DNA of 64,000 nt from Streptomyces sp. DT2A-34 (GCF_030499515.1 NZ_JASTWJ010000001.1:2708001-2772000), one strand, 5' to 3'. Positions 54,338 to 63,634 are shown, numbered from the stretch's first letter. A program made the numbers and translations. The notes: generated by a model not told the origin, from the sequence alone.

Positions 54338-56017
54338 TCACAGGAAGTACAGGCGGTTGAGGGAGACGGATTCGGCCGGCTCGGAGCGCAGCGGCTCCCC
54401 GTCGAGGGTGACCAGACCGGTGCGCTGGTCGACGTCGACGGCTCCGGTACGGGAGTTGAGGCGCAGGTCGGCCGGTCCGATGCCGCGCGTGCCGCGCACG
54501 GCGACCCTGCGGCGCCGGGTGGGCATGCTGTCGCCTCCCTGGTCGACGGCGGCCTGGGCGACGAAGGCGACGGAGATGTCGGCGGGGGTGGCGCCGTACG
54601 CCCCGAACTGCGGCCCGAGGACGAGGGGTTCGCAGGTGTCGGTGGCGGCGTTGGGGTCGCCGACCACGCCGTACGCCGGGAAGCCGGACTTCAGCACCAG
54701 CTGCGGCTTGGCGCCGAAGTACTCCGGCCGCCACAGCACGATGTCGGCGAGCTTGCCGACCTCGATGGAGCCGACCTCGTGCGCGAGGCCGTGGGCGATG
54801 GCCGGGTTGATGGTCAGCTTGGCCATGTAGCGCAGGACGCGCTCGTTGTCGTGGCCGTCGTCCGGGGCGCCGAACTCGGCCTTCATCTTCCCTGCCATGG
54901 CGAAGGTGCGGCGGACCGTCTCGCCGGCCCGGCCCATGCCCTGCGCGTCCGACGAGGTGATGCCGATCGCGCCCAGGTCGTGCAGCACGTCCTCGGCGCC
55001 CATCGTCCCGGCGCGGATGCGGTCGCGGGCCATGGCGGCGTCGCCGGGCAGGTCGGTCTTCAGGTCATGTACCGAGACGATCATGCCGTAGTGCTCGGCG
55101 ACCGCGTCCCGCCCGAAGGGCAGGGTGGGGTTGGTGGAGGAGCCGATGACGTTGGGGACGCCGGCCATCTTCAGCACGTTCGGGACGTGTCCGCCGCCGC
55201 AGCCCTCGATGTGGAAGGCGTGGATGGTCCGGCCCTCCAGCACCTTCAACGTGTCCTCGACCGACAGGCACTCGTTCAACCCGTCGCTGTGCAGGGCGAC
55301 TTGGACGTCGTGCTCCTCGGCGACACGCAGCGCCGTGTCCAGCGCCCGGGTGTGGGCGCCCATGTCCTCGTGCACCTTGAAGCCGGACGCCCCGCCCTCG
55401 GCCAGCGCCTCGATCAGCGGGGCGGAGTCGGACGACGAACCCCGGCCCAGAAACCCGATGTTGACCGGCCAGGCGTCGAAGGCGTTGAACGCGTGCCGCA
55501 GCGCCCACGGCGAGTTGACCCCGACGCCCCACACCGGCCCGAACTCCTGCCCGATGATCGTGGTCACCCCGGAGGCGAGCGAGGCCTCCATGACGCGCGG
55601 CGACAGCAGGTGCACATGGGTGTCGACGGCCCCGGCGGTGGCGATGAGCCCCTCGCCGGACACGATCGACGTCCCGGTCCCGACCACGACGTCGACCCCG
55701 TCGAGGGTGTCGGGATTCCCGGCCCGCCCGATCGAGCAGATCCGCCCCTGTCTGATCCCGATGGAGACCTTCCGGATCCCCAGCGCCGCGTCGATCACCA
55801 CCACGTTGCTGATGACGACGTCACAGGTGTCCCGGACGGCGGCGGCCTTGAGGTGCAGCCCGTCGCGGGCGGTCTTGCCGAACCCGGCGAGGAACTCGTC
55901 GCCGTAGCGCTGCGAGTCGGCCTCGACCCTGATCGCCAGCCCGGAGTCGCCGAGGCGGATGCGGTCGCCGGCGCGGGGGCCGTGGGTGGCGGCGTACGCG
56001 TAAGGATCGATGCTCAT
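54338..56017 (-). CDS. ureC: Urease alpha subunit, divergent type
   Basis: 559 residues. Nickel-site residues are intact (Klebsiella numbering in brackets): H134, H136, K214 (217), H243 (246), H269 (272), D357 (360); catalytic H216, D218 and H317 (219, 221, 320) are also kept. The mobile-flap Cys319 is Val316 and the following His is Asp318. The substrate-side segment GQEFGPVWGVGVNSPW differs strongly from the usual GTHATTC region. The start overlaps ureAB by 4 bp (ATGA). No ureE/F/G/D maturation genes are present here. It should hydrolyse urea, but a modified substrate range is possible. Confidence 0.92.
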   Translation of the reverse strand: MSIDPYAYAATHGPRAGDRIRLGDSGLAIRVEADSQRYGDEFLAGFGKTARDGLHLKAAAVRDTCDVVISNVVVIDAALGIRKVSIGIRQGRICSIGRAGNPDTLDGVDVVVGTGTSIVSGEGLIATAGAVDTHVHLLSPRVMEASLASGVTTIIGQEFGPVWGVGVNSPWALRHAFNAFDAWPVNIGFLGRGSSSDSAPLIEALAEGGASGFKVHEDMGAHTRALDTALRVAEEHDVQVALHSDGLNECLSVEDTLKVLEGRTIHAFHIEGCGGGHVPNVLKMAGVPNVIGSSTNPTLPFGRDAVAEHYGMIVSVHDLKTDLPGDAAMARDRIRAGTMGAEDVLHDLGAIGITSSDAQGMGRAGETVRRTFAMAGKMKAEFGAPDDGHDNERVLRYMAKLTINPAIAHGLAHEVGSIEVGKLADIVLWRPEYFGAKPQLVLKSGFPAYGVVGDPNAATDTCEPLVLGPQFGAYGATPADISVAFVAQAAVDQGGDSMPTRRRRVAVRGTRGIGPADLRLNSRTGAVDVDQRTGLVTLDGEPLRSEPAESVSLNRLYFL

Positions 56018-56694
56018 CGGTCTGCTCCCAGATATCCGCAGGCGGCGGCCCTGCGCAGGGCCTCTTCCTTCGCCCCCGGCGCGTCCAGCGCCCCGTCGAC
56101 AAGACCGGCGAACCCGATGGCGATCCGGTCACCCCCGATCGGCACGAGCCCGACCTCGACGCTCTCCCCGGGCCCGAAGCGCGCCGAGGACCCGGCGGGC
56201 ACGGCGAGCCGCATGCCGTAGGCCGTCGCGCGGTCGAAGTCGAGCCTCGGATTGGCCTCGAAGAAGTGGAAGTGGGAGGTCACGGAGACGGGCACGGTGG
56301 CTGTGTTGGTGACCGTCAGCCGTACGGCCGCCTCGGGCTCGGCGTGCCCGGGCCCCGGCAGCAGCGCGCCGGGAGCCCCCGGACCGAGCCCGCTCCCGAT
56401 GGGGTCGGAGACGACCGCGAGCCGCGAGCCGTCGTCGAAGACGGCCTCGACATGCACCTCGGTGACGACGTCCGCGACACCCGGCAGCACGTCGTCCGGC
56501 CCGAGCACGGACCGGGCACGCTCGATCGCCTCGGCGAGCCGGGCCCCGTCGCGGGCGGCCTCGCACACGGTGTCCGCGACGAGCGCGGTCGCCTCCGGCA
56601 CGTTCAGCCTCAGCCCGCGGGCCTTGCGTGCCCGGGCCAGTTCGGCGGCCCCGAAGAGCAACAGCCGGTCACGTTCCGTGGGGGTCAGTCTCAC
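56014..56694 (-). CDS. ureAB: Urease fused gamma-beta subunit
   Basis: 226 residues from GTG 56694 (AAGGAGG upstream). Residues 1-100 are UreA-like (LTPTERDRLLLFGAAELARA; PEATALVADTVCEAARDG); about 110-226 are UreB-like (VPVSVTSHFHFFEANPRLDF; PAGSSARFGPGESVEVGLVP). Gamma-beta fusion is known in some bacteria such as Helicobacter. First gene of ureAB-ureC-deiminase-Cys-rich protein-tetR. Confidence 0.92.
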   Translation of the reverse strand: MRLTPTERDRLLLFGAAELARARKARGLRLNVPEATALVADTVCEAARDGARLAEAIERARSVLGPDDVLPGVADVVTEVHVEAVFDDGSRLAVVSDPIGSGLGPGAPGALLPGPGHAEPEAAVRLTVTNTATVPVSVTSHFHFFEANPRLDFDRATAYGMRLAVPAGSSARFGPGESVEVGLVPIGGDRIAIGFAGLVDGALDAPGAKEEALRRAAACGYLGADR

Positions 56695-56723
56695 AACGCG
56701 GCACCTCCTTGCCTGACTCGACT

Positions 56724-56740
56724 TTAGAGCATCACTCTAA
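56724..56740. promoter_or_regulatory. Palindromic operator in the ureAB/permease divergent promoter
   Basis: TTAGAG-CATCA-CTCTAA, a perfect 6-bp inverted repeat with 5-bp spacer, in the size range of TetR operators, in the 129-bp gap between divergent ureAB and permease. The permease promoter TTGACA (56766-56771) with CACATT (56789-56794; 17-bp spacing) lies 25 bp downstream. Confidence 0.6.
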
Positions 56741-56823
56741 TCATTGATTTCCCCGTCCGGAAAGGTTGACAGCAAACCTCGGGCACCTCACATTGAACGT
56801 CACTCAAACCGAGGGAGATCAGC

Positions 56824-58266
56824 ATGCCGATGGAACAGCGCGGAGTCGACACCATCCCCGACGAGGAACGCACGAGCGGCCCACGGGACCTCGTCTCGAT
56901 CCTGCTGGGCTCGAACCTCTGCCTGGGGGTGATCGTGTTCGGCTGGCTGCCGCCGTCGTTCGGCCTGGACTGGTGGGCGTCGGTCACCTCGATCGTGGTC
57001 GGCACCCTCGTCGGCACGGCCCTCACCGCACCGCTGGCCCTGATCTCCCTGCGCACGGCGACGAACCTGTCCACCTCCCCCGGCGCCCAGTTCGGAGTGC
57101 GCGGCCGCCTGGTCGGCTCCGTGGTCGGGCTCCTGCTCGCCCTCGGCTACACCGCCCTGACCGTGTGGATCGGCGGCGATGTGATGGTGGGCGTCCTGGG
57201 CCGGCTCGTCGGGCTGCCGGCGAGCGGGGTGTCGTACGGCGTGGTGTACGGGCTGCTGGCCGCGGCGACCGTCGCGGGCGCGGTGTACGGCTACCGGGTG
57301 CTGCTCGCCATGTCCCGCGTCCTCGCGATCGGCATGACGGCCCTGCTGGCCCTCGGCGCGATCGCCTACGCCCCGCACTTCACGACCGACGCGCTGCCGG
57401 AGGCGGGCGGCTATCTGCTGGGCGGCTTCTGGCCGACATGGCTGCTGGCGACGGTGGCGGCGGGGCTGTCCGGCCCGATCGCCTTCATCACGCTCCTCGG
57501 CGACTACACCCGCTACATCTCCCCGGCCCGCCACTCCTCACGCCGGGTCCTGCACGCGACGTGGCTCGGCCTGATCCTGGGCCTGCTGCTCCCGCAGCTG
57601 TTCGGCACCTTCACGGCGTACGCGGCGCGAGCGGCCCTCGACTACGCGGGTCCCCTGGTCGACGCCTCCCCCACCTGGTACCTGATCCCGCTGCTCCTGG
57701 CCGCCACCGCCGGCTCGGTCGGCAACGCGGGCCTGATGCTCTACTCCATGGGCCTCGACCTGGACGCCATCCTGCCGCGCGCCTCCCGCGCCCAGGCCAC
57801 CTACGCGGTCGCGGTCGTCGCCACGGCCTGCGTCTTCATCGGCCACTACGCCTCGACGGCACAGGACGCGATGACGTCGTTCGTCCTGCTGCTGACCGCG
57901 ATCGGCACCCCGTGGGCGGTCATCACCCTGATCGGCTTCGCGCGGTGCCGTGGCGTGTACGACGCGGAGGCCCTCCAGGTCTTCAACCGCCGGGCGCGGG
58001 GCGGGATCTACTGGTACCGGGCCGGCTGGAACATCCAGGCGACGGTGGCGTGGGCGCTGGGCGCGGTGGTCGGTCTGCTCGCGGTCGCGCTGCCGTCGTA
58101 CGAGGGGCCGCTGCTGAGCCTGACGGGCGGGGTGGACTGCAGCTTCCTGCTGTCGGGGCTGGTGGGGGGCTTGGCGTACGCGCTGTCGGCCCCGGGCTCC
58201 GTGAAGGCGGAAGCCGAGGCCGACAACTCGGTGCCGGTCGGCGACACCAGCCCGTCCGGCGTTTGA
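56824..58266 (+). CDS. NCS1-family purine/cytosine-type permease
   Basis: 480 residues from ATG 56824 (GAGGGAG upstream). Twelve predicted TM helices, Transp_cyt_pur family (LLGSNLCLGVIVFGWLPPSF; GLSGPIAFITLLGDYTRYIS; VGNAGLMLYSMGLDLDAILP). The substrate may be a nucleobase, allantoin, hydantoin or a related nitrogen compound. The last residues (SPSGV) are encoded by the start of a dispersed repeat. Divergent to the urease operon and probably co-regulated with it. Confidence 0.9.
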   Translation: MPMEQRGVDTIPDEERTSGPRDLVSILLGSNLCLGVIVFGWLPPSFGLDWWASVTSIVVGTLVGTALTAPLALISLRTATNLSTSPGAQFGVRGRLVGSVVGLLLALGYTALTVWIGGDVMVGVLGRLVGLPASGVSYGVVYGLLAAATVAGAVYGYRVLLAMSRVLAIGMTALLALGAIAYAPHFTTDALPEAGGYLLGGFWPTWLLATVAAGLSGPIAFITLLGDYTRYISPARHSSRRVLHATWLGLILGLLLPQLFGTFTAYAARAALDYAGPLVDASPTWYLIPLLLAATAGSVGNAGLMLYSMGLDLDAILPRASRAQATYAVAVVATACVFIGHYASTAQDAMTSFVLLLTAIGTPWAVITLIGFARCRGVYDAEALQVFNRRARGGIYWYRAGWNIQATVAWALGAVVGLLAVALPSYEGPLLSLTGGVDCSFLLSGLVGGLAYALSAPGSVKAEAEADNSVPVGDTSPSGV

Positions 58267-58320
58267 GGACAAGGCCCGTTCAGGGCCGAAGCGGGGGTCT
58301 GGGGGCGGCAGCCCCCAGCG
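58250..58320. repeat. Dispersed Streptomyces intergenic repeat / terminator
   Basis: It begins CCGTCCGGCGTTTGAGGACA, contains GGCCCGTTCAGGGCC and ends in CTGGGGGC-GGCA-GCCCCCAG (58299-58318). I recognise this as a very common Streptomyces intergenic element. It supplies the permease stop codon and a double hairpin terminator between the convergent permease and ilvE. Confidence 0.7.
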
Positions 58321-58347
58321 ACCCCGGCCTCGACGCCGAGCGACGGG

Positions 58348-59436
58348 TCAGCCCAGCTTGTGCATCCACCCGTGCTGGTCCGCGGCAGTGCCCCGCTGGA
58401 TGTCGAGGAGCGCCTCGCGCAGCTTCAGCGTGACCTCGCCGGGCTCGCCGCCGCTCTGCTGCCACTGCGCACCCGTGCGCTTCACGGTGCCGACCGGCGT
58501 GATGACCGCCGCCGTACCGCAGGCGAAGACCTCGGTGAGGGTGCCGTTCTCGGAGTCGCGCTGCCACTGGTCGACGGAGACGCGGCCCTCCTCGGCCTCG
58601 TAGCCGAGGTCACGGGCGACCGTGAGAAGGGAGTCACGGGTGACTCCCTCCAGGATGGAGCCGGTGAGGGACGGGGTGATGATCTTGTCGCCGTACACGA
58701 AGTACAGGTTCATGCCGCCGAGTTCCTCGACCCACTTGCGCTCGACCGCGTCGAGGTAGCAGACCTGGGCGCAGCCCTCGGCGGCGGCCTCGGCCTGGGC
58801 CAGCAGGGAGGCGGCGTAGTTGCCGCCCGTCTTCGCGTCGCCCATGCCGCCCGGCACGGCGCGGACGTGGTCCTCGGAGACCCAGATGGACACCGGCTTG
58901 ACGCCGCCCGGGAAGTAGGCGCCGGCCGGGGATGCGATGACGATGAAGAGGTACTCGCTCGCGGGCTTCACACCCAGCCCGACCTCGGTCGCGAACATGA
59001 ACGGGCGCAGGTAGAGGGACTCCTCGCCACCGTGCGCCGGGACCCAGGCCTGGTCCTGGCCCACCAGCACGTCGCACGCCTCGATGAAGGTCTCCACCGG
59101 CAGCTCCGGCATGCCGAGCCGGCGGGCGGAGGCCTGGAAGCGCTTGGCGTTCTTCTCCGGACGGAAGCTGGCGACGGACCCGTCGGGCTGGCGGTACGCC
59201 TTGAGGCCCTCGAAGATCTCCTGCGCGTAGTGCAGGACCATCGTGGCCGGGTCGAGGGAGATCGGCGCGTACGGCACGAGCTGGCCGTCGTGCCAGCCGC
59301 GGCCCTCGGTCCACTTGATCGTCACCATGTGGTCGGTGAAGTGGCGGCCGAAGCCGGGGTTGGCCAGTATCGCCTCGCGGTCCGCGGTGGCGAGGGGGCC
59401 GGCGGACGGCTTGAGCTCGATCGTGGGCGTCGTCAT
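58348..59436 (-). CDS. ilvE: Branched-chain amino-acid aminotransferase
   Basis: 362 residues from ATG 59436 (GAAGGAC upstream). A PLP fold type IV enzyme exchanging amino groups with Leu, Ile and Val 2-oxo acids. Motifs: [51 protein letters not shown] with the PLP Lys, and [25 protein letters not shown] -10-like box lies about 110 bp upstream on the minus strand. Confidence 0.96.
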   Translation of the reverse strand: MTTPTIELKPSAGPLATADREAILANPGFGRHFTDHMVTIKWTEGRGWHDGQLVPYAPISLDPATMVLHYAQEIFEGLKAYRQPDGSVASFRPEKNAKRFQASARRLGMPELPVETFIEACDVLVGQDQAWVPAHGGEESLYLRPFMFATEVGLGVKPASEYLFIVIASPAGAYFPGGVKPVSIWVSEDHVRAVPGGMGDAKTGGNYAASLLAQAEAAAEGCAQVCYLDAVERKWVEELGGMNLYFVYGDKIITPSLTGSILEGVTRDSLLTVARDLGYEAEEGRVSVDQWQRDSENGTLTEVFACGTAAVITPVGTVKRTGAQWQQSGGEPGEVTLKLREALLDIQRGTAADQHGWMHKLG

Positions 59437-59646
59437 GAGTAGATGTCCTTCACCGGTTGGTTGTGGCGGGCCGCGCTCACGCCAGTACTGCCAGTGGCCA
59501 GTGCTAGGACGTCCGAGCATTCCGTCGATCCGCGGCTCCGCGTTCGATTATCGCAAGCGGGAGCCGTGGAAGAAATCGGCCTGATCGGCTTGATCGGCGT
59601 GAATCGCAATCCGGGGATGATGGTGACACCCGGCGGCGGACATGGG

Positions 59647-59680
59647 GAAGCCGCCGGGTGCGGAGTGACCCGGCGGCTTC
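59647..59680 (-). terminator. Terminator after leuB
   Basis: A perfect 13-bp stem (59647-59659 with 59668-59680), 27 bp past the leuB stop. The remainder of 59437-59646 is the ilvE upstream region. Confidence 0.8.
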
Positions 59681-59707
59681 GAAGGTATTCGAGTGGCGCG
59701 ACGGGCG

Positions 59708-60751
59708 TCAGCCGGCTACTCGTACGGCCAGCGCGTCGCCGATCTCCGACGTGGAGCGGGCGGGCTTGCCGGTGCGCTCCGCGAGGTCGGCGGAGACGGC
59801 CTCGTCGATGCGGGCGGCCTCGGCGTCGTAGCCGAGGTGGCGCAGGAGCAGGGCGACGGACAGCACCGTGGCGGTGGGGTCGGCCTTGCCCTGGCCGGCG
59901 ATGTCCGGGGCCGAGCCGTGGACGGGCTCGAACATGGACGGGAACTCGCCGCTCGGGTTGATGTTCCCGCTCGCGGCGACGCCGATGCCGCCGGAGACGG
60001 CCGCGGCGAGGTCGGTGATGATGTCGCCGAAGAGGTTGTCGGTGACGATCACGTCGAAGCGCTCGGGCTGCGTGACCAGGTAGATGGTCGCCGCGTCCAC
60101 GTGCATGTACTCGGTGGTGACGTCGGGGAACTCCTCGGCCACCTGGTTGAAGATGTTCGTCCACAGGTGGCCCGCGAAGGCCAGCACGTTGTTCTTGTGG
60201 ATCAGCGCCAGCTTCTTGCGGGGGCGGGCCTGGGCGCGGGCGAAGGCGTCGCGGACCACGCGCTCGACACCGAAGGCCGTGTTGACGGAGACCTCGGTGG
60301 CGACCTCGTGCGGGGTGCCCTTGCGGATGGTGCCGCCGTTGCCCGTGTACGGGCCCTCGGTGCCCTCACGGACGACGATGAAGTCGATCTCCGGCTGACC
60401 GGCGAGCGGGGTGGCGACACCCGGGAGGAGCTTCGACGGACGCAGGTTGACGTGGTGGTCGAAGAGGAAGCGGAGCTTGAGCAGGAAACCGCGCTCCAGG
60501 ACGCCGGACGGGACCGAGGGGTCGCCGATCGCGCCGAGCAGGATGGCGTCGTGCTTCTTGAGCGCCTCGACATCGGCGTCGGTGAGGGTCTCACCGGTGG
60601 CGTGGTAGCGCCGGGCGCCGAAGTCGTACTCCTTGGTCTCCAGCTTCACATCCTGCGGAAGGACGGCGGAGAGGACCTTCAGGCCTTCGGCCACGACCTC
60701 CTGGCCGATGCCGTCACCGGGAATCACTGCGAGATTGAGGCTGCGAGACAT
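59708..60751 (-). CDS. leuB: 3-isopropylmalate dehydrogenase
   Basis: 347 residues from ATG 60751 ([20 protein letters not shown]). Oxidative decarboxylation in leucine synthesis. Features: [50 protein letters not shown] (metal Asp residues) and [20 protein letters not shown]. It is the short actinobacterial-type LeuB. It is separate from leuCD by 45 kb and shares a divergent region with the metallophosphatase. Confidence 0.96.
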   Translation of the reverse strand: MSRSLNLAVIPGDGIGQEVVAEGLKVLSAVLPQDVKLETKEYDFGARRYHATGETLTDADVEALKKHDAILLGAIGDPSVPSGVLERGFLLKLRFLFDHHVNLRPSKLLPGVATPLAGQPEIDFIVVREGTEGPYTGNGGTIRKGTPHEVATEVSVNTAFGVERVVRDAFARAQARPRKKLALIHKNNVLAFAGHLWTNIFNQVAEEFPDVTTEYMHVDAATIYLVTQPERFDVIVTDNLFGDIITDLAAAVSGGIGVAASGNINPSGEFPSMFEPVHGSAPDIAGQGKADPTATVLSVALLLRHLGYDAEAARIDEAVSADLAERTGKPARSTSEIGDALAVRVAG

Positions 60752-60781
60752 GTCGGCACCCTACTCCTCGTCCCATGGGAT

Positions 60782-60812
60782 GACACGGCATGTCCGCCAT
60801 ACGGACAGTGTC
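60782..60812. promoter_or_regulatory. Nested inverted repeat between leuB and the metallophosphatase
   Basis: TGTCCG-CCATA-CGGACA (60791-60807) is flanked by GACAC (60782-60786) and GTGTC (60808-60812), giving a two-step dyad 30 bp upstream of leuB. Operator or RNA hairpin; the binding protein is unknown. Confidence 0.45.
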
Positions 60813-60893
60813 GAGCGGCCGGGCGTCAGCCCTTCGACTGGCGTTCACCCGTATGTGGGGCAGGTGTTGGCGTTCGCTGGGAACTTCACCGCC

Positions 60894-62483
60894 ATGGACC
60901 TTCCCGACTTCGGCATCCCACCTCAGCTCGCGCGCCGGATGAGCATGGCCGAACAGCACGAGTACCTGCGCACCAAACTGGTGCGGCGCCGCACGGTGGT
61001 GACGGCCTCGGCGGTGGCGGGCGGAACGCTGGCGGGCGGACTGCTGACGGGATGTTCGACATCGGGGACGACCACCGCCTCGAAACCCCCCGCCTCCGCC
61101 CCCGCCTCCGCCACCACGAAGGTGCCCGGCTCCGTCGTCGCCCCCTTCGGCCGCCACCTCGCCTTCGGCGCCGACCCCAAGACGCAGATGCGGATCTCCT
61201 GGCAGGTGCCGGCCGCGGTGCGCAGGCCGTACGTCCGCATCGGTCTGCGCCCGGACGACCTGGACCGGAGGATCGAGGCGGAGCTGCGCGACCTGAAGAC
61301 CCCGGAGATGGCGGGGGTGAGCGCGGCGGTCGAGCAGTACTACCTGCACGCGGCCCTGGACGGCCTGCGGCCGGGCACGACGTACTACTACGGCGTCGGG
61401 CACGACGGCTTCGACCCGGCGTCCCCCGCGCGCAGGCCCACGATCGCCTCCTTCCGCACGGCGCCCGCGTCCCCGCCCGAGCGGTTCGTGTTCACCGCGT
61501 TCGGCGACCAGGGCGTCGGCATGCACGCCGCCGACAACGACCGCGCCCTGCTGCGCCAGAACCCCGCCTTCCATCTGCACGCCGGGGACATCTGCTACGC
61601 GAACCCGACCGGCAAGGGCAAGGACTCGGACGCGTTCCAGGCGGGCATGTGGGACGTGTTCCTCAAGCAGACGGAGTCGGTGGCGAAGTCGGTGCCGTGG
61701 ATGGTGACGACCGGCAACCACGACATGGAGGCCTGGTACTCGCCGGACGGCTACGGCGGCCAACTCGCCCGATTCTCCCTCCCGGACAGCGGCTTCGACC
61801 CGCGTACGGCGCCGGGGGTGTACTCGTTCACGTACGGCAATGTCGGCGTGGTCGCCCTGGACGCGAACGACGTGTCGTACGAGATCCCCGCCAACTTCGG
61901 CTACACGGAGGGGCGGCAGACGAAGTGGCTGGACCGCAAGCTCGGCGAGTTGCGGGCCGACCGCTCGGTCGACTTCATCGTCGTCTACTTCCACCACTGC
62001 GCCTACTCCACCTCGACACACGCCTCCGACGGGGGCATTCGCGCCGAGTGGGTGCCGCTCTTCGCCAAGCACCAGGTCGACCTGGTGATCAACGGGCACA
62101 ACCACGTGTACGAGCGGACCGACGCGATCCTGAACGGCGAGGTCGGCGCGCCGGTACCGATCGGCGCGACGACGGACCCGACGCGGGACGGGATCGTGTA
62201 CGTCACGGCGGGCGGCGGCGGCAAGGACCTGTACGGCTTCCCGAAGGGCGTCGAGGAGAGCTACGAGGGCCATGTCACCGAGCGGGAGTCGGTCGACTCC
62301 TTCAGGTGGACCAGGTCACGGGACGCCAGGACGGAGAGCGTGCGGTGGTCGCGGGTGCGCTACCGGGGCTTCTCCTTCCTCGCGGTGGAGGCGGAGAGCG
62401 GCGCCAAGCCTCGCCTGAAGGTGTCGGCGCTGACGCCGAGCGGCGAGCGCGTCGACCATTTCGAGGTGCGGCGAGGCGGCTGA
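60894..62483 (+). CDS. Secreted purple acid phosphatase-like metallophosphoesterase
   Basis: 529 residues from ATG 60894. Tat/lipoprotein-like signal (LVRRRTVVTA; lipobox LLTGC) after about 43 cytoplasmic residues. N-terminal FnIII-like domain (about 90-190), then a calcineurin-type domain: TAFGDQGVG, LHAGDICY, TTGNHDMEAW, VVYFHHCAYS and VINGHNHVYERTD, all metal ligands. It is expected to release phosphate from organic esters at the cell surface. Followed by a 14-bp-stem terminator. Confidence 0.92.
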   Translation: MDLPDFGIPPQLARRMSMAEQHEYLRTKLVRRRTVVTASAVAGGTLAGGLLTGCSTSGTTTASKPPASAPASATTKVPGSVVAPFGRHLAFGADPKTQMRISWQVPAAVRRPYVRIGLRPDDLDRRIEAELRDLKTPEMAGVSAAVEQYYLHAALDGLRPGTTYYYGVGHDGFDPASPARRPTIASFRTAPASPPERFVFTAFGDQGVGMHAADNDRALLRQNPAFHLHAGDICYANPTGKGKDSDAFQAGMWDVFLKQTESVAKSVPWMVTTGNHDMEAWYSPDGYGGQLARFSLPDSGFDPRTAPGVYSFTYGNVGVVALDANDVSYEIPANFGYTEGRQTKWLDRKLGELRADRSVDFIVVYFHHCAYSTSTHASDGGIRAEWVPLFAKHQVDLVINGHNHVYERTDAILNGEVGAPVPIGATTDPTRDGIVYVTAGGGGKDLYGFPKGVEESYEGHVTERESVDSFRWTRSRDARTESVRWSRVRYRGFSFLAVEAESGAKPRLKVSALTPSGERVDHFEVRRGG

Positions 62484-62491
62484 GCGGACCC

Positions 62492-62528
62492 GAGGTGCGG
62501 CGCGGGGTGCGATACCGCGCCGCACCTC
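62492..62528. terminator. Terminator after the metallophosphatase
   Basis: A perfect 14-bp stem, 62492-62505 with 62515-62528. Confidence 0.8.
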
Positions 62529-62590
62529 ATGCGGGTGCGGCTCCCGGCTTGTGTGCGTCTGCGCGTCCGCGCTGGTGCGCTGGTGCGGCG

Positions 62591-62731
62591 TCAGGCCGCC
62601 TGATGGCCGGTGGCTCCGCCGTTGTCCCTGCGGTCGAGGGCGCGCTGGAGGGCAGCCGCGGCGTTCTTGCGGTCGGACTCGCTCGTACGGGAGAGGTGAC
62701 GGACTCGACGGCGGGCGGTCGTCTCGGCCAT
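62591..62731 (-). CDS. Short Arg-rich conserved protein
   Basis: 46 residues, ATG 62731 with GAAGGAG 9 nt upstream (MAETTARRRVRHLSRTSESD; then KNAAAALQRALDRRDNGG). One basic helix pair; no signal or Cys. I recall close relatives across Streptomyces, always this short. It may bind nucleic acid or a protein partner; unknown. The 258-bp region to the next gene has no other ORF and should hold its promoter. Confidence 0.7.
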   Translation of the reverse strand: MAETTARRRVRHLSRTSESDRKNAAAALQRALDRRDNGGATGHQAA

Positions 62732-62989
62732 GGGAAATCGACTCCTTCGAGAATCCGGGAGTGCAGACAGGGGTTACGAGACGCCGGGTGGGGCGGGGAG
62801 CGGTGCCGCAGGGGTTGCCTGCACGGGGCCCGGCTCACGACCGCCATTCGCTTGATCGAGCGAGACGTTCGGCTTCTACAAAACTAAGGGAGGACAGCGC
62901 GCCTGTCTCCACAATTACTCGGACTTCCTACTATCTGAGACGGTGCACTGGGTCACACCCCACTGACCTGCGCTTTTACCTCCGGCCCG

Positions 62990-63547
62990 TCAGAGCACGT
63001 CACCGTCCCGCCAGTCGAAGACCAGCTCGAACGCCGGGTCGAGCGGACCGGCGAGGGCAGGCCGCACGAACGTGCTCCCCTCCTCGTCCGGCAGCCGCAC
63101 GACGCCCTGCGGCCCCAGCGCGCAGACCCGCCCGCCCCACACCTCCCAGCCACGGGCGGCGTACAGCGCGGCCCCCTCGTCGCTCGCGGACAGCATCCCC
63201 GCGTCGTACGCCCGGTCGATCACCCGCTCCAGCTCCGCCATCACCCGGCCCCCGAGCCCCGTCCGGCGCGCGTCGGGCCGTACGCCCACCGCCTCGACGT
63301 ACCCGACCCGCAGCCACCGGTCCCGGTGCCGCACCCGCCGCATGATCACCGAACCGTGCGCGACGAGCCGCCCGGCGTCGTCGTGGACCAGGGCGTGCAT
63401 ACCGCCGAGCCCGTGCTCGAAGTCCTCGTCGGAGAAGTCGCCGTCGAAGGCGTCGTCCAACAGGGCGCGGATCGCGCGCAGTTCGGCCGTGGTGAGGTCG
63501 GCGGTGTGGACGGTGCGCGGGGTGGCGGCGGGTGCGGGCGTGGTCAT
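62990..63547 (-). CDS. GNAT acetyltransferase, AAC(2')-I-like
   Basis: 185 residues from ATG 63547. A GNAT fold (GYVEAVGVRPDARRTGLGGR carries the acetyl-CoA loop). Segments VHTADLTTAELRAIRALLDD, EHGLGGMHALV, LYAARGWEVWGG, LPDEEGSTFVRP and the final FDWRDGDVL closely parallel mycobacterial aminoglycoside 2'-N-acetyltransferase AAC(2')-Ic. Aminoglycoside modification is likely but the physiological substrate may differ. GATACT ends 6 nt before the ATG and there is no Shine-Dalgarno, so the transcript is probably leaderless. Confidence 0.82.
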   Translation of the reverse strand: MTTPAPAATPRTVHTADLTTAELRAIRALLDDAFDGDFSDEDFEHGLGGMHALVHDDAGRLVAHGSVIMRRVRHRDRWLRVGYVEAVGVRPDARRTGLGGRVMAELERVIDRAYDAGMLSASDEGAALYAARGWEVWGGRVCALGPQGVVRLPDEEGSTFVRPALAGPLDPAFELVFDWRDGDVL

Positions 63548-63634
63548 CCGACCAGTATCGAGGGGATCGCCCACTCGGCTGATCCTGCGCAGGGCGCGGG
63601 AGACCGGGTCCGGCCGAGGGGAACCGGTGAACCC

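Noticed and set aside
54338..56694. Reading the urease as inactive because the flap motif differs
   Set aside because: Counting residues shows the catalytic His (317) and all nickel ligands in register; only the flap Cys and neighbouring positions change, and flap Cys is not essential in ureases.
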